From CAZIMM01 sp964540415 (GTDB lineage: Bacteria; Bacillota; Clostridia; Oscillospirales; Acutalibacteraceae): a stretch of 16,380 nucleotides of DNA. The position numbers were made by a program, and so were the translations under genes. Positions 1 to 6,476 of this stretch are shown piece by piece. How positions within the stretch are numbered: position 1 is the first letter of the stretch; the number at the start of each line of letters is the position of its first letter. The stretch lies in assembly GCA_964540415.1 (NCBI GenBank), contig CAZIMM010000046.1, positions 1 to 16,380 on the forward strand, written 5' to 3'. Below the pieces are notes generated by a model. The model was not told the origin of the DNA. It saw only the letters and a program-made list of their open reading frames with translations, and ran no database searches.

Positions 1-1242
1 CGCCGCTATCTTGAGCTGAGCAGGTATTTTGTGGATGTCAGGGGCACGGAGGACGACTCTTACACCCAGGCGCATATGCCGGTTGTGCAGCAGCGCGAAG
101 CAGTCGGTCACGCGGTGAGAGCGGTTTATCTTTATTGCGCGGTTGCCGACCTTGCGCTGGAATACGGCGATGCCGAGCTGCTTGAAACGGCACGGGCTTT
201 GTTCAGAGACATTGTTAACAAAAAGATGTACATAACGGGAGGTATAGGAGCCACTTGTGCGGGCGAGGCTTTCCTTGAGGAATACAATCTTCCGAACACC
301 TCATCCTATGCCGAAACCTGTGCCGCAATCGGTCTGGCGCTTTTTGCCCACAGAATGGGTCTTGTCGACCCAGATTCGGCATATGCCGATGTGTTCGAGC
401 GTGTGCTTTACAACGGCTTTTTGTGCGGCGTTTCGCTCGACGGAAAATCATTTTTTTACAGCAACGCAAATGAGGTCAACCTTGAATTGAATAAAAGCCC
501 GAGGGACAGCAGACACGCTCCCTTTATTTCCCAGACAAACCGTGTTGAGGTGTTCGACTGCTCGTGCTGTCCCCCGAATGTGACACGCTTCATTGCAGAG
601 CTCAACAAATTTTGCTGCAAAACGGACGGCGAAACGGTCTGGCTTGACCAATATATGAGCATGGATGCGGATTTTGACGGCTGCGGAATCACCGTTGAAA
701 CCGATTATCCGAAAAGCGGAAAAATATCTGTTTCAACAAGATGTAAAGGCGTAACACTTGCCATGCGCATTCCAAATTGGTGCAAAAACTATAACTTGAC
801 TCAAAACGGAAAATCCGTTCAAACTAAGTGCGAAAAGGGTTATGTCAAGGTTAAGGCTGCCGCAGGAGACAATATTATTCTGGAACTTGCCATGGATGTG
901 ATGTTCATGGAAAACCATCCGGCAATACGCGAAAACTGCGGAAGAATGGCTGTGCAGCGCGGCCCCGTGTTGTTCTGCATGGAGGGAATTGACAATGGCG
1001 CTCTGCTTCGTGACATTCGTTTGCCGGTTGACCCGTCGGCTTACAGTGTTGAAACGGATTTCCGAATGAATGTCGATGTGCTGACGTGCACCGCTCGCAG
1101 ACATACTGTATGTCAAGGCTTACCGCTTTACAGTTGTGACGGCTATAATCTTGAGTCATTCAAGGCTAAACTAATCCCGTATTATGCATTTGCAAACCGT
1201 GAGGAGAGCGATATGCTCATCTGGTGCCTTGCGGACAGATAA
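1..1242 (+). CDS. GH127 (DUF1680) beta-L-arabinofuranosidase, 5' truncated
   Basis: The frame is open from base 1, so the gene starts upstream of the window. About 413 residues remain of a family usually near 600-660. It contains the GH127 signature YTQAHMPV...EAVGHAVRA (bases ~61-123), the TGGIGA motif, and both halves of the zinc/cysteine active site. These are E-x-C in SSYAETCAAIG (Glu codon 313-315, Cys codon 319-321) and the CSCCPPN cluster at 559-579. In the characterised Bifidobacterium HypBA1 the Glu and three Cys bind zinc, and one Cys is the nucleophile. All of these are present, so the enzyme should be active. It would remove terminal beta-L-arabinofuranose from plant glycans or arabinosylated proteins. 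No signal can be judged because the N-terminus is missing. It is followed after 20 bp by malQ and is probably co-transcribed with it. The family call is firm; the exact substrate is inferred. Confidence 0.9.
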   Translation, partial: RRYLELSRYFVDVRGTEDDSYTQAHMPVVQQREAVGHAVRAVYLYCAVADLALEYGDAELLETARALFRDIVNKKMYITGGIGATCAGEAFLEEYNLPNTSSYAETCAAIGLALFAHRMGLVDPDSAYADVFERVLYNGFLCGVSLDGKSFFYSNANEVNLELNKSPRDSRHAPFISQTNRVEVFDCSCCPPNVTRFIAELNKFCCKTDGETVWLDQYMSMDADFDGCGITVETDYPKSGKISVSTRCKGVTLAMRIPNWCKNYNLTQNGKSVQTKCEKGYVKVKAAAGDNIILELAMDVMFMENHPAIRENCGRMAVQRGPVLFCMEGIDNGALLRDIRLPVDPSAYSVETDFRMNVDVLTCTARRHTVCQGLPLYSCDGYNLESFKAKLIPYYAFANREESDMLIWCLADR

Positions 1243-1247
1243 AAATT

Positions 1248-1253
1248 AAGGAG
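1248..1253 (+). promoter_or_regulatory. Shine-Dalgarno AAGGAG that sets the malQ start at TTG 1263
   Basis: AAGGAG lies 9 nt before TTG 1263 but only 3 nt before the in-frame TTG at 1257. The later codon has normal spacing and gives the N-terminus MNRKSGVL, which matches the usual MalQ beginning. Confidence 0.75.
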
Positions 1254-1262
1254 TAATTGATT

Positions 1263-2690
1263 TTGAACAGAAAAAGCGGCGTTCTCATGCACGTGTCCTC
1301 CCTGCCGGGCGATTTTTCAATCGGAAGTTTCGGCGACGAGGCAAAAAATTTCGTTGATTTTCTTGCAGGGTGCGGGTTTACCTATTGGCAGGTTCTCCCG
1401 TTCTGCATGGTGGATGAATGCAACTCACCGTACAAAAGCTATTCCGCATTCGGAGGCAATCCGTATTTTATTGATTTGAACATTCTTCACAAGCGCGGTC
1501 TCATCACTTCGGCGGAGCTTGATGCTCAGCGCCAGCAGACACCGTACAGCTGTGAATATGTTCGGCTGTTCCACACCAGATTTGCCCTTCTGCGCAAGGC
1601 TGCGGGACGTGTTACTGATAAAGACAGGATTGAAGCTTTTATTGCCGGGAATCCTTATCTTGAAAGCTTCTGCCGCTTCATGAGCCTGAAAACCGCAAAC
1701 AATCAGAAAGAGTGGACGCTTTGGGAAAACGACAGTATTGACCCCGAAGAGCTGTTCATGTGGAAGTTCACGCAGTATGAATTTTTTTCGCAGTGGAACG
1801 AAATAAAAAAATATGCAAATTCAAAAGGTATAAAAATCATCGGTGACATTCCGATTTATGTGGCGTTTGACAGCTGTGACGTCTGGAGCAACCGCGGGCT
1901 GTTCTGTGTTGACAAGGACAACAAGCCCACGGGCGTTGCCGGTGTGCCGCCCGACTATTTTGCCGAGGACGGTCAGCTCTGGGGAAACCCGCTTTATGAT
2001 TGGGACGCCATGAAAAAGGACGGATATCAATGGTGGATTGACCGCTTGAAGCATATGCTTACAATGTTTGACGGCGTGCGGATTGACCATTTCCGTGCCT
2101 TTGAGTCATATTGGGCAGTGCCGGGTGACGCAAAAACGGCAAAAAACGGCCGCTGGCTCAAGGGGCCGGGCATGGAGCTGATTGCAAAGCTGCGCGACAC
2201 TGCAGACGGCAAGCTGATAATCGCAGAGGATCTCGGAGACATTACTCCCGAGGTTGCAAAGCTGGTGAGCGACAGCGGCTTCCCCGGAATGCGTGTTTTC
2301 CAGTTTGCATTCCTGTCGGCAGACAGCACCCATCGTCCGCATCATTATATCAACAACTGCGTCGCCTATTCCGGCACGCACGACAACAACACTCTGCTCG
2401 GTTATCTCTGGGAGCTGGACGAAGCAACGAGAAAAACGATGCTTGAATACTGCGGCTACAGCGGCGACTGGCAGGGGGGTTGTGAGGGAATCATACGCAC
2501 AATTTTTGCAAGCGCTGCCGGATTGACAATTTTCCCGATTCAGGATTTGCTCGGATACGGCTCAGACACCCGGCTGAACATTCCCGGCAAGGCGGACGGC
2601 AACTGGCAGTACAGGGTCACGCGCGGTCAGCTTGATTCAATCGACAAAATCAGATTCAGAAGGTTGAACGAGCTTTATTCAAGAAGATAG
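1263..2690 (+). CDS. malQ: 4-alpha-glucanotransferase (amylomaltase), GH77
   Basis: This 475-residue cytoplasmic enzyme transfers alpha-1,4-glucan segments between maltodextrins, releasing glucose and lengthening chains for phosphorylase. The N-terminal motif SGVLMHVSSLPG is typical of GH77, followed by SPYKSYSAFGGNPYF near residues 55-70. The catalytic triad is intact: nucleophile Asp275 in GVRIDHFRAFE, acid/base Glu322 in IIAEDLG, and Asp374 in SGTHDNNT. The GDIPIYVAFDSCDVW block (about 194-208) is also conserved. Length is close to the usual ~490-500. The start is TTG 1263, chosen by Shine-Dalgarno spacing. It lies 20 bp after the GH127 gene and 15 bp before the epimerase gene, so the three probably form one transcript. 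A phosphorylase gene at 14410 supplies the other half of the maltodextrin/glycogen pathway. Confidence 0.95.
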   Translation: MNRKSGVLMHVSSLPGDFSIGSFGDEAKNFVDFLAGCGFTYWQVLPFCMVDECNSPYKSYSAFGGNPYFIDLNILHKRGLITSAELDAQRQQTPYSCEYVRLFHTRFALLRKAAGRVTDKDRIEAFIAGNPYLESFCRFMSLKTANNQKEWTLWENDSIDPEELFMWKFTQYEFFSQWNEIKKYANSKGIKIIGDIPIYVAFDSCDVWSNRGLFCVDKDNKPTGVAGVPPDYFAEDGQLWGNPLYDWDAMKKDGYQWWIDRLKHMLTMFDGVRIDHFRAFESYWAVPGDAKTAKNGRWLKGPGMELIAKLRDTADGKLIIAEDLGDITPEVAKLVSDSGFPGMRVFQFAFLSADSTHRPHHYINNCVAYSGTHDNNTLLGYLWELDEATRKTMLEYCGYSGDWQGGCEGIIRTIFASAAGLTIFPIQDLLGYGSDTRLNIPGKADGNWQYRVTRGQLDSIDKIRFRRLNELYSRR

Positions 2691-2705
2691 AGAGGGGTAT
2701 TAACA

Positions 2706-3464
2706 ATGAAAATCGGCTTTTGCACAGGACTTGACAGAATTACCGCTCCGCAGACTCAGAAATTTGATTACATTGAGCCGTCGCTTAACGGCTTAAGGGA
2801 AATTGACATCGGAAAAATCAGGGAGTATGCTGCTCTCGCTAAGGAATACGGTGTCAAAGTGGGCTGCTTCAACTGCTCGCTGAAAAAGTGTGACATCATG
2901 GGCGCTGTTCCCGCAGACGAGCCTATGGCGGTATATCTGGAGGATGTTTTGCAGAAGGCTTCGATTCTGGGTGCGCATGAGGTTGTTCTCGGCAGCGGTT
3001 CGTCACGCAACATAAGTGATGATATCGACCTCGACCTTCAGCTTGAAAGATACCGTGATTTTGTCAGACTCTATTCTTATATCGCGGGCAAATACGGAAT
3101 AAGAATAGCTATCGAGCCGCTCAACAAGGGCGAGACAAACTTCATCAACACCGTCGGGCAATGCCTGGATTTTGCACAGAGCATGAAGCTCGAAAACGTG
3201 GGTGTGCTCGCTGATTATTATCATATGTGCGTTGAAAATGAGGGCGTTGAAATTTTTGAAAGCGTCGGAGACTTGCTTTGGCACGTACATATCGCAAACC
3301 CGAACGGAAGGACTTACCCCGCTTCCGGTGACGGATGTGACTATCACGGCCTGTTCAACGCACTCAAAAAAATCGGTTACGACGGCGGAATTTCCGTTGA
3401 GGCACGAGGCGATTTTGAAACTCAGTCGGTAGATTCTGTTGAATTTTTGAAAAGTTACCTGTAA
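2706..3464 (+). CDS. Sugar phosphate isomerase/epimerase family protein (xylose isomerase-like TIM barrel)
   Basis: The 252-residue product has the AP-endonuclease-2/xylose-isomerase-like TIM-barrel fold pattern. Likely metal and catalytic residues, by analogy with D-tagatose/D-psicose 3-epimerases, are Glu137 in AIEPLN, Asp170 and His173 in LADYYHM, His195 in HVHIANPNGR, Arg202, and Glu232 in ISVEA. The residue order and spacing fit a divalent-metal ketose 3-epimerase or hydroxypyruvate-isomerase-like enzyme. The substrate cannot be read from sequence. Its place behind a GH127 arabinofuranosidase suggests processing of a released pentose or other sugar. It has an AGAGGGG ribosome site (2691-2697) and ATG start. 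It is the last gene of the carbohydrate operon; no clear terminator hairpin with a T-tract follows. No signal peptide, so cytoplasmic. Confidence 0.82.
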   Translation: MKIGFCTGLDRITAPQTQKFDYIEPSLNGLREIDIGKIREYAALAKEYGVKVGCFNCSLKKCDIMGAVPADEPMAVYLEDVLQKASILGAHEVVLGSGSSRNISDDIDLDLQLERYRDFVRLYSYIAGKYGIRIAIEPLNKGETNFINTVGQCLDFAQSMKLENVGVLADYYHMCVENEGVEIFESVGDLLWHVHIANPNGRTYPASGDGCDYHGLFNALKKIGYDGGISVEARGDFETQSVDSVEFLKSYL

Positions 3465-3581
3465 TTTTTATCGTCCAGGACTGTTATTGTCCCCGCAGCA
3501 GGCAAAACTATTATTGTTTCTTCGATTCGAAAACACGGCTTATTCGGAGAGATATTAATAACTTACGGGGGTGATTCGGTT

Positions 3582-3764
3582 ATGTACAGGAGCGGTTCCA
3601 TGATGAAAGGCATCGGTATAGGTATGGCAATCGGCGGCGCTGCGGCAATGGTCGGCAGTGCGCTTATGAGCCCCAAGGCGAAGCGCCGCACAAAGAGAAA
3701 TGCGGAAAAAATGATGAAATCAATGTCCGAATTTGTTGACAGTGTACAGACAATGGTAAAGTAA
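3582..3764 (+). CDS. Small glycine-rich single-pass membrane protein of unknown function
   Basis: A 60-residue ORF with a good Shine-Dalgarno GGGGGTGA (3567-3574) 7 nt before ATG. After a short basic start (MYRSGSMMK) comes a roughly 20-residue hydrophobic segment rich in Gly and Ala with GxGxG/GG small-residue spacing, then the turn SPKAKRRTKR. A charged amphipathic tail follows with repeated Met (MMKSM) and ends MVK. The plan resembles small YtxH-like or glycine-zipper membrane proteins, but I recognise no named family. The positive cluster after the membrane segment suggests a cytoplasmic tail. It is 117 bp after the epimerase gene and 83 bp before pdaA, which follows a strong hairpin; co-expression with pdaA is possible but unproven. 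The ribosome site and coherent composition argue that it is real. Confidence 0.65.
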   Translation: MYRSGSMMKGIGIGMAIGGAAAMVGSALMSPKAKRRTKRNAEKMMKSMSEFVDSVQTMVK

Positions 3765-3787
3765 AAAACTTTACACAGGACGCTTTT

Positions 3788-3817
3788 GCCCCTGCTCGCG
3801 GGATAACGGGCGGGGGC
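3788..3817 (+). other. GC-rich RNA hairpin between the mini-protein gene and pdaA
   Basis: An 11-bp stem pairs 3788-3798 with 3807-3817 (nine Watson-Crick pairs and two G-U pairs) around an 8-nt loop. It is followed by only two T, so it is not a classical intrinsic terminator. It sits 10 bases before the pdaA ribosome site (3827-3835). It could be a weak terminator or attenuator, or a stabilising 3' end for the upstream mini-gene. Confidence 0.6.
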
Positions 3818-3847
3818 TTGCTCAACAAAGGGAGGAAGTGATTCGTA

Positions 3848-4819
3848 TTGAAAACGGCAAGATTTGCACTGATTATCGCAGCAATTGCTGTTTGTGCGGT
3901 GCTGCTGACCGTGGCAATTACAAAGCGCGCAGAGCAAACCTCGCCGGTGCCTTCCACACAGGCACACGAGGTTGAAAAACTCACAGTCATTGAAGTTAAA
4001 AAAGCAACAAACCCTACCGCTTCAACAATTATTGAAGCATTGACAACAACAAAACCGCTTCCGGCAACTGCCGCAACAACGATAGATTTCAGCAATTCCA
4101 AAAAACTTTCCACCAAAAAAATATGCCACAGTTACGGTGTGGGGAAGGACGGAAAGCCGAATCAGACATCTCTCGATTCACAGCGGCATTTTGACGCTGC
4201 CGGACTTGATGCGATAACAATTGATACCGTCACGATTGACAAGGTAATATACTTGACATTTGACTGCGGCTACGAAAACGGTTATACCGCCAAGATTCTT
4301 GACACGCTGAAGGAAAAGAATGTTAAAGCAGCGTTTTTCTGCACTTTGCCGGACATCAAGTCAGAGGGTGAGCGCACGCAAAGGATAATTGACGAGGGAC
4401 ATATTCTCGGAAATCACTCGTCAACGCATCCGAGCTTTCCCGAAATCAGCCGCGAGAGAATGGCAAAGGAATTGAACGACTTTGATGCTTATCTGAGGGC
4501 GAATTTCAATTATTCGGCACCGTATTTCCGTTTTCCGAAGGGTGAATATTCGGACAGCGCCGTTGAGCTTGTGAATTCAATGGGTTATAAATGTGTGTTC
4601 TGGTCGGCCGCTTATGTCGATTGGAATACCGACAGTCAGATGGGCGCGGACTACGCTTTCAGCAAAGTCACCTCGCGGCTTCATCCCGGAGCGGTTCTGC
4701 TGTTGCATTCCGTTTCATCGGACAACGCAGCCGCCCTCGGGAGAATAATTGACTGGGCGCGTGAGCAGGGTTATGAATTCCGCTCGCTTGACGAGCTGCC
4801 GCAAAGCAGCACCGCGTGA
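3848..4819 (+). CDS. pdaA: PdaA-type polysaccharide deacetylase (spore cortex delta-lactam biosynthesis)
   Basis: This 323-residue CE4/NodB-domain protein closely resembles Bacillus PdaA, the N-acetylmuramate deacetylase needed for muramic-delta-lactam in spore cortex. An N-terminal hydrophobic segment (about 5-24) anchors or exports it, followed by a Thr-rich linker (about 52-80). PdaA landmarks are CHSYG (93-97), YLTFDCGYENGYT (135-147), HILGNHSSTHP (185-195), RFPKGEYS (228-235), VFWSAAYVDW (250-259) and GAVLLLHSVSSDNA (281-294). Catalytic Asp139, metal His190 and His194, Arg228 and His287 are visible. The second Asp of the usual TFDDG motif is Cys140; Bacillus PdaA has Asn there. The start is TTG with AAAGGGAGG 12 nt upstream. 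The last 16 codons overlap the 3' end of spoVAD on the other strand. Confident as PdaA-like; the sporulation role is inferred from the family and the neighbouring spoVA genes. Confidence 0.85.
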   Translation: MKTARFALIIAAIAVCAVLLTVAITKRAEQTSPVPSTQAHEVEKLTVIEVKKATNPTASTIIEALTTTKPLPATAATTIDFSNSKKLSTKKICHSYGVGKDGKPNQTSLDSQRHFDAAGLDAITIDTVTIDKVIYLTFDCGYENGYTAKILDTLKEKNVKAAFFCTLPDIKSEGERTQRIIDEGHILGNHSSTHPSFPEISRERMAKELNDFDAYLRANFNYSAPYFRFPKGEYSDSAVELVNSMGYKCVFWSAAYVDWNTDSQMGADYAFSKVTSRLHPGAVLLLHSVSSDNAAALGRIIDWAREQGYEFRSLDELPQSSTA

Positions 4820-5814
4820 GCAATTCCGGGGATACTCTCGCCCTGAAGAGAGGAGACCGGTGACATGAGTGCGCCGGTGCCCACAAAGAGCACTTTTTTG
4901 AACTCTCCCTCGGAGAGCCTGCGCAGAACGTAGGAGCACAGCACGCAGGCGCTGCATCCGCAGCCGGAGCCGCCGGAGTTCACGTCCTGTGCGTCAATAT
5001 CGTAAAGCATCGTGCCGCAGTCCGCATGGATTGCGGCAATGTCTATTCCATGGTCTTTTTTTGTCAGCTCACACAAAAGTTTTGAGCCGACAGCGCCGAG
5101 GTCACCGGTGAGGATAAGGTCGAGGGAACTCAGGTCTGTGCCTGTGTCCTTGAGAAAATCGCATATTGTTGAGCTTGCGGCGGGAGCCATTGCAGCGCCC
5201 ATGTTGTTGGCATCGGTTATGCCGAGATCCTGAATTCTGCCGAAGGTGACGGCTTCGATTTTCGGGGAGTTGTTTTGGGCTGAACCGCCTTGAACCACGG
5301 CAGCACCGGCTGCTGTAGCTGTCCACTGTGCCGAGGGCGGACGCTGACCGCCGTATTCGAGCGGCAGTCGAAACTGTTTTTCCGCAGAGCAGAAGTGCGA
5401 AGATGTTGAAGCGACTGCGAGCGACGCCGCGGAGCTGTCCGTCATTATTGCCGCCATTGCAAGGGACAGAGCCATTGTTGAGCATGCGCCGTAAAGCCCC
5501 GCAAACGGAATACCGAGGCTGCGCAGGCCGAAGGTTGTGCCTATGCACTGGTCGAGCAGGTCTCCCGCCAGAATGAGGTCAATATCCTTTGCGTTTTTTC
5601 CCGATTTTTGAATTGCTCTTTCAACGGCATTCTTGTGCAGCAGGCTTTCCGCCTTTTCCCATGTGTCCTCTCCGAGGTGCGCATCGTCAAAGATAATATC
5701 AAATTCTGCGGCGAGAGGCCCCTCGCTCTCCTTTTTCCCCACGCAGGCTGCGTAACCGATAATCGACGGGCGCGTCGGAAGGGTCAGTGTGTATCTGCCT
5801 GTTCTTTTCGGCAA
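4771..5814 (-). CDS. spoVAD: Stage V sporulation protein AD (dipicolinate-binding SpoVA component)
   Basis: The 347-residue product matches SpoVAD along its whole length. Conserved blocks include GPLAAEFD, LILAGDLLDQ, FGLRSLGIPFAGLYGACST (Cys111), STSSHFCSAEKQFRLPLEYG, LGITDANNMGAAMAPAA, LILTGDLGAVGS, DCGTMLYD, SGGSGCGCSA and GALMSPVS. SpoVAD has a thiolase-like fold and binds Ca-dipicolinate for uptake into the forespore. The start is TTG 5814: GGGAGGAA lies just upstream, and it leaves a 14-bp gap after spoVAC, whereas the in-frame ATG at 5853 would overlap spoVAC and lacks a site. The last 15 codons are antisense to the 3' end of pdaA. The usual third gene, spoVAE, does not follow. In the family this operon is expressed in the forespore under sigma-G. 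Confidence 0.95.
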   Translation of the reverse strand: MPKRTGRYTLTLPTRPSIIGYAACVGKKESEGPLAAEFDIIFDDAHLGEDTWEKAESLLHKNAVERAIQKSGKNAKDIDLILAGDLLDQCIGTTFGLRSLGIPFAGLYGACSTMALSLAMAAIMTDSSAASLAVASTSSHFCSAEKQFRLPLEYGGQRPPSAQWTATAAGAAVVQGGSAQNNSPKIEAVTFGRIQDLGITDANNMGAAMAPAASSTICDFLKDTGTDLSSLDLILTGDLGAVGSKLLCELTKKDHGIDIAAIHADCGTMLYDIDAQDVNSGGSGCGCSACVLCSYVLRRLSEGEFKKVLFVGTGALMSPVSSLQGESIPGIAHAVLLCGSSSSERNS

Positions 5815-5820
5815 ATCAAA

Positions 5821-5829
5821 TTCCTCCCT
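5821..5829 (-). promoter_or_regulatory. Shine-Dalgarno AGGGAGGAA that sets the spoVAD start at TTG 5814
   Basis: On the minus strand AGGGAGGAA is followed by TTTGAT and then TTG at 5814, giving about 6 nt spacing. The site overlaps the spoVAC stop region (5829-5831), so the two genes are probably translationally linked. Confidence 0.8.
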
Positions 5830-6281
5830 CAAAGTATGCCCTTGCAGGCGCATACAATATAATAAATCAAACCGTACACACTTGCAGCGGCACTTCCGTA
5901 AACAATGACAGGTCCGGCAATGGTGAAAATCTTCGCACCTGTGCCCATGATTCTTCCCTCGCTCTGGAATTCCATTGCCGGCGAGACAACCGAGTTTGCG
6001 AAGCCGGTTATCGGAACTATCGTACCTGCGCCGGCGTGTCGTGCGATTTTGTCGAACACACCTATGCCCGTCAAAAACGCAGTGATGACAATGAGTGTTG
6101 TCGGCACGAGAACTTTTACGTCAAAGTCAACAAGAACCTTGCTGTAAAGAGAGCCGAGAAGTTCGCCGAATGCGCAGATCAGACCTCCGGAAATAAACGC
6201 CTTGAGCAAATTCATTAGCTTCGGAGAGGGCGGCGACGCCTTTTTTGACATCTTGTCGTATTGCTCTTTTGATACGCTCAT
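5829..6281 (-). CDS. spoVAC: Stage V sporulation protein AC (SpoVA channel membrane subunit)
   Basis: From ATG 6281 the product is 150 residues, the usual SpoVAC length. After a polar N-terminus it has hydrophobic segments near 28-45, 57-76, 84-104 and 118-144. SpoVAC landmarks are KAFISGGLICAFGE, LTGIGVFDKIARHAGAGT, VPITGFANSVVSPAMEF and SEGRIMGTGAKIFTIAG. SpoVAC is an inner spore membrane protein of the SpoVA dipicolinate channel; in Bacillus it behaves as a mechanosensitive pore. The frame is open further upstream to 6401, but that extension lacks family similarity. The ribosome site AAAGGATATGG lies rather far (about 14 nt from GGA) from ATG 6281, so translation may be modest. It heads the spoVAC-spoVAD pair and is divergent from yhaM. 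I found no convincing sigma-G promoter. Confidence 0.93.
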   Translation of the reverse strand: MSVSKEQYDKMSKKASPPSPKLMNLLKAFISGGLICAFGELLGSLYSKVLVDFDVKVLVPTTLIVITAFLTGIGVFDKIARHAGAGTIVPITGFANSVVSPAMEFQSEGRIMGTGAKIFTIAGPVIVYGSAAASVYGLIYYIVCACKGIL

Positions 6282-6410
6282 TTTTTTTGACCATATCCTT
6301 TCCGTATAATTTTGGAAAACGCTTGCAATACTATTTTTTCCGCCGATGTGTTTGATATTCGTTTCGGCAGAAATTATTGCCGCAGCCAAGAGCGGTGACA
6401 CAATATTCGC

Positions 6411-6438
6411 TTGACTAATGTATTTTTTATAGTATAAT
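6411..6438 (+). promoter_or_regulatory. Sigma-A-type promoter for the yhaM-ktr gene cluster
   Basis: TTGACT (6411-6416), a 16-bp spacer and TATAAT (6433-6438) form a near-consensus housekeeping promoter in the spoVAC/yhaM divergent region. Transcription would start near 6445, giving a leader of about 30 nt before the yhaM start. No internal promoter of this quality was noticed in the short gaps of the next five genes. Confidence 0.8.
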
Positions 6439-6464
6439 TAGGTCATATATTGAGACGGCTACAC

Positions 6465-6470
6465 GGAGGT
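6465..6470 (+). promoter_or_regulatory. Shine-Dalgarno GGAGGT that sets the yhaM start at TTG 6477
   Basis: GGAGGT lies 6 nt before TTG 6477. The alternative upstream in-frame TTG at 6450 is only a few bases from the predicted transcription start and has no ribosome site. Confidence 0.8.
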
Positions 6471-6476
6471 GCTCAT

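Noticed and set aside
3477..3531. Terminator after the epimerase gene (GGAC...GTCC hairpin and TTCGATTCGAA palindrome)
   Set aside because: Stems are only 4-5 bp and no T-tract follows, so the evidence is too weak for a terminator or operator call.
4795..4810. GCTGC...GCAGC hairpin at the pdaA/spoVAD overlap as a bidirectional terminator
   Set aside because: The 5-bp stem lies in coding sequence and lacks a T-tract on either strand.
5787..6218. 143-residue plus-strand ORF antisense to spoVAC and the start of spoVAD
   Set aside because: No ribosome site and no domain; both minus-strand genes have unmistakable family motifs here.
6282..6401. 40-residue N-terminal extension of spoVAC
   Set aside because: The extension is not part of the SpoVAC family. 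Starting at 6281 gives the family's usual 150 residues.
6282..6410. Sigma-G promoter upstream of spoVAC
   Set aside because: A GAATA -35-like sequence and an AATAGTA -10-like sequence are present, but they are separated by 20 bp in place of about 18 and the -10 has a mismatch, so I do not call it.
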